NCBI GenBank assembly: GCA_030373325.1
Contig: JAUCZB010000001.1
Coordinates: forward strand, 248,001-312,000
Source: Cyanobium sp. CZS25K
Lineage (GTDB): Bacteria; Cyanobacteriota; Cyanobacteriia; PCC-6307; Cyanobiaceae
Length of the DNA stretch: 64,000 nucleotides
Direction: 5' to 3'
How positions within the stretch are numbered: the stretch's first letter is position 1; every line of letters begins with the position of its first letter. The notes under the pieces were generated by a model, which saw nothing but the letters and a program-made list of their open reading frames with translations, made no database searches and was not told the origin of the DNA. A program made the translations under genes and the position numbers. This document shows positions 8,267-14,778 of the stretch, piece after piece.

Positions 8267-8395
8267 TCACCAGGCCTGCCGGGCCGCTTCGCTGCCGATC
8301 TCCAGGTCGTGGGGGAAGGTTTCGCCGGCGCGGAACATCGGCTCCAGCACGGCCCACAGTGCCGGCCAGTCGCCGGGGCCGGAGGGCCGGATCAA
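8267..8395 (-). pseudogene. Second GNAT acetyltransferase fragment, overlapping osmC stop
   Basis: The minus-strand frame from TTG 8395 reads LIRPSGPGDWPALWAVLEPM, FRAGETFPHD and SEAARQAW, matching the first strand, helix and loop of a GNAT family (IRPA-x-x-DWPAIWPIL-x-PVFRAGETY). It stops after 42 codons, before the acetyl-CoA-binding region, so it is truncated. The TTG overlaps the TGA of the OsmC gene as TTGA, suggesting the gene was once translationally coupled to it. Confidence 0.6.
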
Positions 8396-8841
8396 CGGGC
8401 TGCTTCCACCACGATCGTCTTGCTCACCGTACCGGGCAGATTCCGCGACACCGGACACACCTTCATGCGCCGCTCCAGAAAGGCCAGGGTCTTCTCATCC
8501 AGGGCCGTTGCGGTGGCTCCAGCCCCTTCGGCCGCCGCCAGCCGCACCTGGAAGTTGCCGCTCACCGTTTCGATCATCCAGTCGGCGGAGGTGGCGACGC
8601 TGAGAACCCCATCCACTGCGGCCAGGGGCAGGTGCCGGCCCAGGGCATTGGCCACCAGGTAATGGTGCTGGCAGAGCAGCAGCGACAGCAGATACAGGCG
8701 GAAGCCGGGGGTCTGCAGGGAGGGCTCCAGGGGCAGCCACGGCTCCTGGTCGCCGTTGCGGAAGTCGACGCTGAGGGAAGCGTCGCCGGCGCTGGCCCCG
8801 TGGCGGCTCTGCAGGCGGAACTGGAAAAGCAGGCTGGTCAT
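8392..8841 (-). CDS. OsmC-like protein
   Basis: A 149-residue protein with the OsmC fold signals: a C-terminal helix LAFLERRMKVCPVSRNL containing the conserved CPVS motif whose Cys is one of the two catalytic thiols, and a central helix LSLLLCQHHYLVANAL holding a second Cys at the expected position. The region WMIETVSGNFQVRL forms the second beta sheet. OsmC/Ohr proteins reduce organic hydroperoxides or, in some branches, handle sulfur species. It follows tauE with a 4-base ATGA overlap (8838-8841) in the operon led by the ArsR-controlled genes, which is consistent with thiol or persulfide stress. Confidence 0.7.
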   Translation of the reverse strand: MTSLLFQFRLQSRHGASAGDASLSVDFRNGDQEPWLPLEPSLQTPGFRLYLLSLLLCQHHYLVANALGRHLPLAAVDGVLSVATSADWMIETVSGNFQVRLAAAEGAGATATALDEKTLAFLERRMKVCPVSRNLPGTVSKTIVVEAAR

Positions 8842-9650
8842 CGTTGCTGAGGGGCGGAGGGGGTGGCCTGGCGCTGGAAGGCTTCGGCGCCGGTGAGCAG
8901 GGCCGAACCGATGAGCAGGGCGGCGAAACCCTGGCGCAGGCGGCGGTCGGACAGGCGGGGGGCCAGGGCCTGGCCGCCGATGGCGCCCACCAGACCGCCG
9001 GCGATCAGGGGCGCCAGCAGCGGCAGGCTTGCCGCCGGCCAGTGCCCCTGGGCCCCGAGGGCCACCAGGCTGTTGGTGGCGATCAGCACCAGGCTGGTGC
9101 CGCTGGCCAGGTGCATCGGCAGACCGGCCAGCAGCACCAGGGCGGGCACGATGGCGAAGCCGCCGCCCACGCCGGCGATGCCGGTCAGCAGTCCCACCAG
9201 CACCCCCTGACCCGCCAGGGCCAGGGGTGCTCCGCCAGGGCGGTTTGCTCCGGCCGATCCGGGGCCGGCGCCAGGGCCGTTGCGACGGCGCGAGAGCAGC
9301 CAGGCCGCCACCAGGGCGGCGGTGGCGAACACCCCCAGTTGCACCACTTCGGGGATCAGACCGAGCTTCACCAGGGTGCCTCCGATCCAGCTGCCCGCCA
9401 GGGCCGGAACCCCCAGGATCAGGGCGGGCCGGGGCGCCACCTGGCGCCGCCGCAGGTAGGGGCCGGCGTTGGCCAGCGCCAGCAGGGTCACCGCCAGGAG
9501 CGACAGGGGCACCGCCTCACGGGTGGGCAGCCCGGCGCCGCTGATCAGCAGGGGCAGCAGCAGGATCGAGCCACCGGCCCCGAGCACGGCCAGCAGGAAG
9601 CCGATCAGGCCCCCCCCAGCGGCCATCAGCAGCAGAACGGCGGCACTCAA
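8838..9650 (-). CDS. TauE/SafE-family sulfite exporter-type permease
   Basis: About 270 residues from a TTG start at 9650. It has two homologous halves with the family signature G-x-GGS-x-x-LPLL (LGAGGSILLLPLLISG in the first half, AGVGGGFAIVPALVLLAGLP in the second), and eight or so membrane helices. Members export sulfite, sulfoacetate or related anions. The long open frame continues upstream to 10235 without a stop, but that part belongs to a damaged metallo-hydrolase. The rhodanese remnant in the other frame ends TGA at 9647-9649, overlapping this TTG as TTGA, so TTG is the likely native start. Neighbours (YeeE/YedE, ETHE1-like, BigR/SqrR-like regulator) support sulfur anion export. Confidence 0.75.
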   Translation of the reverse strand: MSAAVLLLMAAGGGLIGFLLAVLGAGGSILLLPLLISGAGLPTREAVPLSLLAVTLLALANAGPYLRRRQVAPRPALILGVPALAGSWIGGTLVKLGLIPEVVQLGVFATAALVAAWLLSRRRNGPGAGPGSAGANRPGGAPLALAGQGVLVGLLTGIAGVGGGFAIVPALVLLAGLPMHLASGTSLVLIATNSLVALGAQGHWPAASLPLLAPLIAGGLVGAIGGQALAPRLSDRRLRQGFAALLIGSALLTGAEAFQRQATPSAPQQR

Positions 9651-10235
9651 GGTGTCACCCGGTGCCAGGGCATCCCGGCCAGTGGAGGGGCCATGCCGCC
9701 GCCGCCGCTCCGGCAGACCAGCACCAGCGGCTCCCGCACGTCGATCCCCTTCAGCGGCCCGTGGACGTGACGGCTGGTGCGTTCGTGGGGGGCGAGGCGC
9801 CGGGTGCTGGACGGGGGGCTGGTCATGGTCGTGGAGGGGTGAAGGGGAGTGGGCGTCGGGACGGTCGCCATGGGTCAGGGTGCGGATCACGTTCTGGGCG
9901 CGGGCGGCGGGGGCCAGGCCGATCGCGCAGCCGGTGGCGCGGTGCATCCGCCAGCTGCCGGTGACATGGTCGGCGTGGGCGTGGGTGTCGAGGCAAGCCA
10001 CCAGGTCGATCCCCAGCTCATGCACCAGGGAGAGGTCGCGGAGGTGCTGCTCGTAGATCGGGTCGATCAGCACCCCTTCGCCGGAGGCCACATCGGCCAG
10101 CAGGTAGGTGAAGGTGCCGGTCTCGGCGTCGAAGAGCTGGCGGAACAGCAGGCGCGCACCGCCGGCGGCGGCCTCGAGCGGGAACGGGGGGCGGCGGAAG
10201 CCATCGAAGCAACCTGCGTTGTCTGCTATGAGCAT
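9647..10235 (-). pseudogene. Broken persulfide dioxygenase-rhodanese (ETHE1/Blh-like)
   Basis: From ATG 10235 the frame reads FRQLFDAETGTFTYLLADV, VLIDPI and then THAHADHVTGSW, where HAHADH (residues 85-90) supplies the metal ligands of the metallo-beta-lactamase fold of persulfide dioxygenases. After THGDR (about residue 124) the central part, with the remaining iron ligands, is missing. The DNA then carries, in another frame, HERTSRHVHGPLKGIDVRE and PLVLVCRSGG, a rhodanese-domain fragment with its active-site Cys but shortened after it, ending at TGA 9647-9649. I infer an internal deletion that shifted frame and joined the N-terminal frame to tauE. ATG overlaps the YeeE stop region (10226-10235). 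Confidence 0.75.
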
Positions 10236-11014
10236 ACACGCATAAAGTAGGAGCCGAAGGGACCGGGCGCGGCTCCAGGGTCCATGGGGCAGGTCAGGTC
10301 TTCAGGGGCAGTCGCCCCCTCGGCCAGCATTCCCTGCAGCCAGGCCCCCAGGAACATGCCGGCCAGCCCGATCAGCACCGGCCCGTTGCCGATGCCCACA
10401 CCCGCCACCGCCGCCCCAGAGCACAGGCCCGACAGGCCCCAGCCCACGCCGAAGATCACGGCCCCCGGCACCGTGCCGGGCTTCATCGGCTTCACCTCCT
10501 GGGAGAAGGGCAGCCCCAGCAGGGTGGAGGAGCCCAGCCGTGGGGCCAGCCGGAAGCCGACGGCCGTCACCGCCAGAGCGGCGGCCATCACCAGCAGCAG
10601 GCCGAAGTCGTGGAGGTGCAGAAAGTTCAGCACCACCTCCGGCCGGTTCATGCCGCTCCAGGCCAGCCCGTAGCCGAACAGGCCACCGCCGACGCCGATC
10701 GAAATCAGGCGCTTCATGGCGTCACCGCCAGCAGCGACGCCTTCGACCATGAGGCCACCCCGCAGAGGCCATGGCCGGAGGTGCAGCCAGGCGTGGAGCC
10801 AGGCCCCCAGCACCAGGGCAGTGGCGAAGAAAAGCCTCCACTGGCGGGAACTTCGTTCCGCCTTCAGGGGCGTGACATAGGTGAGGGTGGAGCTGAGGAA
10901 GGAACTGGCACCGGCCTTGACGCCGAGGGTGCTGTACATCACCACCAGCCCGAGCCCCATCAGCAGGCCGCCGCCCAGGAAGGAGCTGCCGCCGGTGGGA
11001 AAGGGATTGCCCAT
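10226..11014 (-). CDS. YeeE/YedE-family sulfur transporter, two half-domains, first one shortened
   Basis: A 262-residue membrane protein. The N-terminal ~85 residues resemble the first half of YeeE/PmpA proteins (GGSSFLGGGLLMGLG, SRQWRLFFATALVLGAWL) but lack the usual following G-G-C-T-S-G-H core. From MKRLISIGVGGGLFG, residue about 99, a second unit follows (PmpB-like), with MNRPEVVLNFLHLHDFGLLL and the GWGLSGLCSG segment containing the conserved Cys. YeeE/YedE proteins import thiosulfate or related reactive sulfur. In many bacteria the two units are separate adjacent genes in BigR-controlled operons; here an internal deletion seems to have fused them. First gene of the minus-strand operon, divergent from the ArsR-type gene. 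Confidence 0.72.
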   Translation of the reverse strand: MGNPFPTGGSSFLGGGLLMGLGLVVMYSTLGVKAGASSFLSSTLTYVTPLKAERSSRQWRLFFATALVLGAWLHAWLHLRPWPLRGGLMVEGVAAGGDAMKRLISIGVGGGLFGYGLAWSGMNRPEVVLNFLHLHDFGLLLVMAAALAVTAVGFRLAPRLGSSTLLGLPFSQEVKPMKPGTVPGAVIFGVGWGLSGLCSGAAVAGVGIGNGPVLIGLAGMFLGAWLQGMLAEGATAPEDLTCPMDPGAAPGPFGSYFMRVCS

Positions 11015-11061
11015 GAAAGCCGGTCTGGAGATGAATTCGAACCTATCCCGATTGGTCTGGG

Positions 11062-11078
11062 CATAATGTCTTTAGACA
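11062..11078. promoter_or_regulatory. Candidate operator/promoter between yeeE and the ArsR-type gene
   Basis: CATAAT (11062-11067), a reasonable -10, is overlapped by the inverted repeat TGTCT-TT-AGACA (11067-11078). It lies in the 78-base space between two divergent starts and just before the regulator ATG at 11093, a usual place for autoregulation by an ArsR-family repressor. Confidence 0.5.
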
Positions 11079-11092
11079 CATACCCTGTTGCC

Positions 11093-11437
11093 ATGGGCGC
11101 TGCTGCCCCCGGATCGCTGCCCAGTCCCGAGCTGCTGGAGGAATTCAGCAAATTCTTCCGCCTGCTCAGCGAACCGGCCCGACTGCAGCTGCTCTGCCAC
11201 CTGCGCCAGGCTCCCACGGACGTGGCCTCCCTGATCGAGGCCACCGGCTTCAGCCAGTCCCACATCAGCCGCCAGCTCTCCCAGCTGCAGCGCGCAGGGC
11301 TGGTGAGTTGTGAGCGGGAAGGGGTCAGGCTGATCTACCGGGCCAACGCCGAGCTGGTGGAAGAGCTCTGCGACCTGGTTCAGAAGCGCATGAAGCAGCG
11401 TCTGCAGCAGCAGCTCGATCAGCTTCAGGCCGCCTGA
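11093..11437 (+). CDS. ArsR-family repressor, BigR/SqrR-like persulfide sensor candidate
   Basis: About 114 residues from ATG 11093 (an ATG at 11066 lies inside the presumed operator). The winged helix is clear: FFRLLSEPARLQLLCHL, then SLIEATGFSQSHISRQLSQL as the recognition helix, a wing EREGVRLIYR, and a last helix ELVEELCDLVQKRM. It lacks the metal-binding ELCVC box of arsenic sensors. A Cys in the second helix (LLCHL) and another in the last helix (ELCDL) occupy the positions of the redox Cys pair of BigR/SqrR, which form tetrasulfide or disulfide bonds on exposure to persulfide. Context (YeeE, ETHE1-like, TauE) supports this. Probably represses itself and the divergent operon. Confidence 0.75.
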   Translation: MGAAAPGSLPSPELLEEFSKFFRLLSEPARLQLLCHLRQAPTDVASLIEATGFSQSHISRQLSQLQRAGLVSCEREGVRLIYRANAELVEELCDLVQKRMKQRLQQQLDQLQAA

Positions 11438-11441
11438 GGCC

Positions 11442-11905
11442 ATGGGCCCCGGCCCCCTGTGGACCCGGGCCTTCCACGCCTTCAGCCTGCTGCTGCAGCG
11501 GCGCCATCGGCTCACCGACACCCTGATGTTGATCGTGCTGGCCTTCAGCCTGATCACGGGGTTGGCCACCATCCCCGCCATCGCACCCGGCAGCTAGCGA
11601 CTCGCCGATGTGCCGGCCCTTGCGGGCCCCTTTCCCCTGGGCGCCTATCTGGCGATCCGTTCGGCCGATCAGTAGTTCGGAACCTGGGATCTGGCCTCCG
11701 CCCTGCACCCCCAGACCCTGCTCGCCACCCACATGAACGGAGCACCGCTGCCGCTGGCCAACGGCGCTCCGGTGCGCCTCGCCAGCCCCATCAAGTTCGG
11801 CTGCAAGCAGAGCAAGTGGGTCACCGGCCTCGAACGGATGACCTGCCTGGGTGAACGGATGAGCACCTGGGAGGACAGGGCTACGAGTGGTTCGCCGGGC
11901 TCTGA
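11442..11905 (+). pseudogene. Molybdopterin oxidoreductase (sulfite dehydrogenase-like) remnant
   Basis: From ATG 11442 the frame gives 51 residues with one hydrophobic segment (LTDTLMLIVLAFSLITGL), then TAG at 11595. In the same frame it continues LAGPFPLGAYLAIRSADQ, a second TAG, then FGTWDLASALHPQTLLATHM, NGAPLPLANGAPVRL and SPIKFGCKQSKWV, the conserved C-terminal part of YedY/SorA-type molybdopterin enzymes. A frameshift near 11877 precedes the usual ending GYEWFAGL, which ends at TGA 11903-11905 in another frame. Two nonsense codons, a frameshift and the loss of most of the cofactor domain make it dead. Its place beside the sulfur regulator suggests a former sulfite oxidase step. Confidence 0.72.
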
Positions 11906-11919
11906 GGGGCCTCCCTTGC

Positions 11920-12432
11920 TCAGGGCTTGAGGGGAGCCCAGGCCATGGTGGCGTTGAACTTCTGGCACCAGATCAGCACTGATTTCTGCGCCTTGAGATC
12001 GATCGAGGCGGGGATGACGTACCTCTGGGCGCCCTTGCTGGATTTGAGCTTCGTCAGCAGCGTGTAGGTGCCGGGCTTGAGGGGGTAGGCAGGGGCCTTG
12101 CTCATGGCCAGCGGTGTGGCGGAGGGGCTGAAGGCCACCCACAGATCCGGGGCCATGTCGTTGGTCTTGAAGTCGCTGCTGAGGGTGAGCACCGTCTTGC
12201 CGCCCTCTTCGCTGATCGAGAAGCCACCGCTCACGGGGGCCTCGGCCTTGCGGAAGCTGCCTTTGGCCATGGCCATTCCCATGGGCTTCATCTGGGCGGT
12301 CAGCGCGGGGGTGGCCCGGCCGTCGAGCGGACGGCTGAGGGGCTCGGCGTGGAGGGCCATGGTCGAGAGGGCCGAGGCCGTGACCACGGTGAAGACGCTG
12401 CGGCGCAGCAGGGAACCGTTGAGACGGGACAT
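11920..12432 (-). CDS. DM13-domain exported protein
   Basis: 170 residues from ATG 12432 (the frame is open further upstream, but there it overlaps the divergent transporter). Signal peptide: LLRRSVFTVVTASALSTMALHA. The rest is a DM13 domain: GSFRKAEAPVSGGFSISEEG, LTLSSDFKTNDMAPDLWVAF, KPGTYTLLTKLKSSKGAQRY, and the closing SVLIWCQKFNATMAWAPL, whose W-C and F sequence is the family hallmark, with the Cys proposed as a redox or cofactor site. Role likely in the periplasm or on the cell surface, perhaps electron transfer. Divergent from the transporter/sigma-factor operon, with which it may share control. Confidence 0.75.
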   Translation of the reverse strand: MSRLNGSLLRRSVFTVVTASALSTMALHAEPLSRPLDGRATPALTAQMKPMGMAMAKGSFRKAEAPVSGGFSISEEGGKTVLTLSSDFKTNDMAPDLWVAFSPSATPLAMSKAPAYPLKPGTYTLLTKLKSSKGAQRYVIPASIDLKAQKSVLIWCQKFNATMAWAPLKP

Positions 12433-12506
12433 GGTGGAAGGAGCGGGTGTGAGGAGCGAGAAACCGTGCGATGGTGCGCTTCGGCCCCTGCCTTGGCTGT
12501 TTACCG

Positions 12507-13499
12507 ATGAGGCCCCCCATCGGATTGCCCCCGCTGCCGCTGGCGCTCTATGTGTTGCTGCGGGGGCTGGATGCCACCGTGCTGAAAGGCCTGCAGGACT
12601 ACGGCCTGGCAAATCTGGTACGGGGCGAGAACCCGATCAGCTTCTGCAACGTGTTCTTCCTGGCCCAGCTCACGGTGGGTCTGGCGGCCCTGCTGCCCGG
12701 GCGCCGGACCCTGGTGGCTGATCTGGCGCTGCTGGGGCCGGCCGATCGGCGTCTGCTGGCTCTCAATGCCGCCCTGGGGCTGTTCCTCGGGCCTGTGGCC
12801 TATTACTTCGCGCTGGAATCCCTGTCAGTGATCAGCCAGACCCTGCTGTTCGCGCTGGTGCTGCCCGTCTCGGCCCTGCTGGCCCGCTGGCGGCTGGGGG
12901 AGGCCCTGCCCCCCGGCTTCTGGCTCAGCCTGGCGTTGATCGGGGCCGGTCTGACCCTTCCCCAGGCGGCCATGGCCATGGCCGCCGGCCGCATGGATGA
13001 AGCCGCCGGCATCGCCTGGGCCCTGGTGGGGGTGCTGGCCTTTGCCGGCTCGGCCGTCAGCGGCCGCAGCATGGCCGCCCGGGGCTGGCCGGCGGCGGTT
13101 GGGATCGGGGTTCCCACCCTGCTGTCCGCCCTGGTTTTCGGGGTCATCGCCCTGGTGCTGTTCGGACCGCATCATTTCTTCCTGCTGCGCCTCTGGTGGG
13201 TGGTGGGCGTGATCGGCGTCTATGCCCTCACCCTCTCCCTGGGCCGGGAACTGGCCCTGCGCCGGGCCTACCGCAGCTGCAGCGTGGCGGTCGTCTCCCT
13301 CTGGGGCTCCCTGGCCCTGGTGGTGGCGGTCTTCAGCGCCGCCGTGCTGCTGGGGGAGCCCCTGAGCGGCCCGGTCCTGGCCGGCTCGGCCCTGGTGCTG
13401 GCCGGCGTGTTCGCCAGCCGCTGGCGAGGACCCATCCGATCGGAGCCTTCGCCGGTACCAGAGGAACGGGAACCCAACCGAACGCCCCCTTGGTATTGA
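12507..13499 (+). CDS. DMT/EamA-family transporter
   Basis: About 330 residues and ten hydrophobic helices in two repeated halves. The first half ends with the EamA hallmark of a helix pair around FALESLSVISQTLLFALVLP and VSALLARWRLGEAL; the second has RRAYRSCSVAVVSLWGSLAL and VFSAAVLLGEPLSGPVLAGS, the same pattern. Drug/metabolite exporters of this type move small metabolites; substrate unknown. ATG 12507 chosen over 12471. The stop (TGA 13497-13499) overlaps the TTG start of the sigma factor, so this gene is the first of a four-gene operon: transporter, sigma, anti-sigma, cupin. Confidence 0.8.
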   Translation: MRPPIGLPPLPLALYVLLRGLDATVLKGLQDYGLANLVRGENPISFCNVFFLAQLTVGLAALLPGRRTLVADLALLGPADRRLLALNAALGLFLGPVAYYFALESLSVISQTLLFALVLPVSALLARWRLGEALPPGFWLSLALIGAGLTLPQAAMAMAAGRMDEAAGIAWALVGVLAFAGSAVSGRSMAARGWPAAVGIGVPTLLSALVFGVIALVLFGPHHFFLLRLWWVVGVIGVYALTLSLGRELALRRAYRSCSVAVVSLWGSLALVVAVFSAAVLLGEPLSGPVLAGSALVLAGVFASRWRGPIRSEPSPVPEEREPNRTPPWY

Positions 13500-14077
13500 A
13501 TTCCTCCGATGCCGATGCTCCCCCCCGCCGTGCGCGGCTGCGGGGCCACCTCGACGACAGGGTCGGTGCCGCCGACGATCTGGCGGAGGTGTACGACAGC
13601 TGCGGCGGTCCGGTGTACCGCCTGGCCCTGCGGCTCTGCCGCTCGAGCCACGAAGCGGAAGACCTCACCCATGATGTCTTCCTGCGCTACCGGCAGCAGG
13701 GGGGCTACGACCCTGCCCGGGGCCCTGTGCTGGCCTACCTGCTGCTGATGACGCGCTCGATGGCGATCAATCGCATCAACCAGCGCGCCAACCGCTGGCA
13801 GCTGATGCAACGCTGGTCGGAGCACCTGTTCCCTGCGGCCGTGTCCACGCCCCACGAAAGTGCCGAGGCCGAGGATCTGGCGGAACGGGTCCGCTCCGCC
13901 CTGGCGGCCATCCCCGCCAACCAGCGCCAGGTGCTGGAAATGGCCTACTACGAAGGTCTGAGCCAGTCGGCGATCGGCGTGCAGCTGGAGCTGCCCCTCG
14001 GCACCGTCAAGACCCGCGCCCGCCAGGGCCTGATCCGCCTGCGTGCCCTGCTTCACGATTCGCCCGCCAACCCATGA
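13496..14077 (+). CDS. ECF-type RNA polymerase sigma factor
   Basis: 193 residues from a TTG start that overlaps the preceding stop (TTGA). Region 2: LAEVYDSCGGPVYRLAL, HEAEDLTHDVFLRYRQQ, PVLAYLLLMTRSMAINRINQ. Region 4: LAAIPANQRQVLEMAYYEGL, SQSAIGVQLELPLGTVKTRA and RQGLIRLRALL. No region 3 or 1, as usual for group IV sigma factors. It directs RNA polymerase to stress promoters and should be held by the anti-sigma factor encoded next (ATGA overlap). With the double cupin downstream, the set recalls RpoE-ChrR singlet-oxygen systems, but here the inhibitor and the cupin are on separate genes. Confidence 0.88.
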   Translation: MNSSDADAPPRRARLRGHLDDRVGAADDLAEVYDSCGGPVYRLALRLCRSSHEAEDLTHDVFLRYRQQGGYDPARGPVLAYLLLMTRSMAINRINQRANRWQLMQRWSEHLFPAAVSTPHESAEAEDLAERVRSALAAIPANQRQVLEMAYYEGLSQSAIGVQLELPLGTVKTRARQGLIRLRALLHDSPANP

Positions 14078-14775
14078 AACCCAACGCCACCAACACACCC
14101 GACCCCTCCAGCATCGACACCCTGCTGGCCGGCCATGCCCTGGGGGATCTTGAGGAAGACGAGCGGGAGCAGCTGGCGGTCCTGCTGCGGGAGCGGCCCG
14201 AACTGCGCCGCCGGCTTGAAGAGTTCAGCACCACCCTGGAACTGCTGCCCCTGGCGTTGCCGGGCACGGCGGTGCCTCCCCCCGGCCTGCGCCGGCGCCT
14301 CCTGCAACCCCGCACCCAGCCGGGGCCGCGGCGGCCCTGGCTGGTGCCCGCCCTGCTGGGAGTCGGCCTGCTGCTGCTGGGCGGTGAGCTCTACCAGACC
14401 CGTCAGCAGCTGGCCGGTCTCCAGCGTCAGTTGTCATCGGCCCCGGTGAGCGAGCGGCGGATGCTGCCCCTGCAGGCGGTGCAGCCTGGCCAGCGGGCCT
14501 CGGGGGAGGTGCTGGTCACCGGTAACTCCACCCACAACATGCTGATGCTCGACGATCTGCCTTCTCTGCCGCCGCACCACACCTACCGGCTCTGGGCCAC
14601 CGTCAAGGGGCGGACCGTCGGCTGTGTCCAGTTCGTCCCCAATGCCCGCGGACAGGTGGCCATGCCCATCCCCCTCTCCCCCACCAGCCAGGCCACCACC
14701 GTCAGCGTCAGCGTCGAGAGTGATCCCACCGGCCAGGTGCCCAGGGGCCCTGTGGTGCTCACCAGTTCCATCTGA
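14074..14775 (+). CDS. Membrane anti-sigma factor, RskA-like
   Basis: 233 residues. The N-terminal ~60 residues form a short helical anti-sigma domain (LLAGHALGDLEEDEREQLAV, LRRRLEEFSTTLELLPLALP) without the zinc ligands H-x3-C-x2-C of ZAS proteins. A single membrane helix follows (WLVPALLGVGLLLLGG, around residue 90), then a short coiled segment and an extracytoplasmic C-terminal domain of the anti-sigma-K type: VTGNSTHNMLMLDDLPSLPP, HTYRLWATVKGRTVGCVQFV. Start overlaps the sigma factor stop by four bases. It presumably binds the ECF factor at the membrane and releases it on a periplasmic signal. Confidence 0.8.
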   Translation: MKPNATNTPDPSSIDTLLAGHALGDLEEDEREQLAVLLRERPELRRRLEEFSTTLELLPLALPGTAVPPPGLRRRLLQPRTQPGPRRPWLVPALLGVGLLLLGGELYQTRQQLAGLQRQLSSAPVSERRMLPLQAVQPGQRASGEVLVTGNSTHNMLMLDDLPSLPPHHTYRLWATVKGRTVGCVQFVPNARGQVAMPIPLSPTSQATTVSVSVESDPTGQVPRGPVVLTSSI

Positions 14776-14778
14776 GCC

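Noticed and set aside
8838..10235. Single MBL-TauE fusion protein
   Set aside because: The middle of the frame is non-homologous sequence, the rhodanese is in another frame, and TauE has its own start.
11024..11045. A GGTTCGAATTC sequence on the minus strand resembling a tRNA T-loop
   Set aside because: Flanking bases cannot form the T stem or an acceptor stem; it lies in the divergent promoter.
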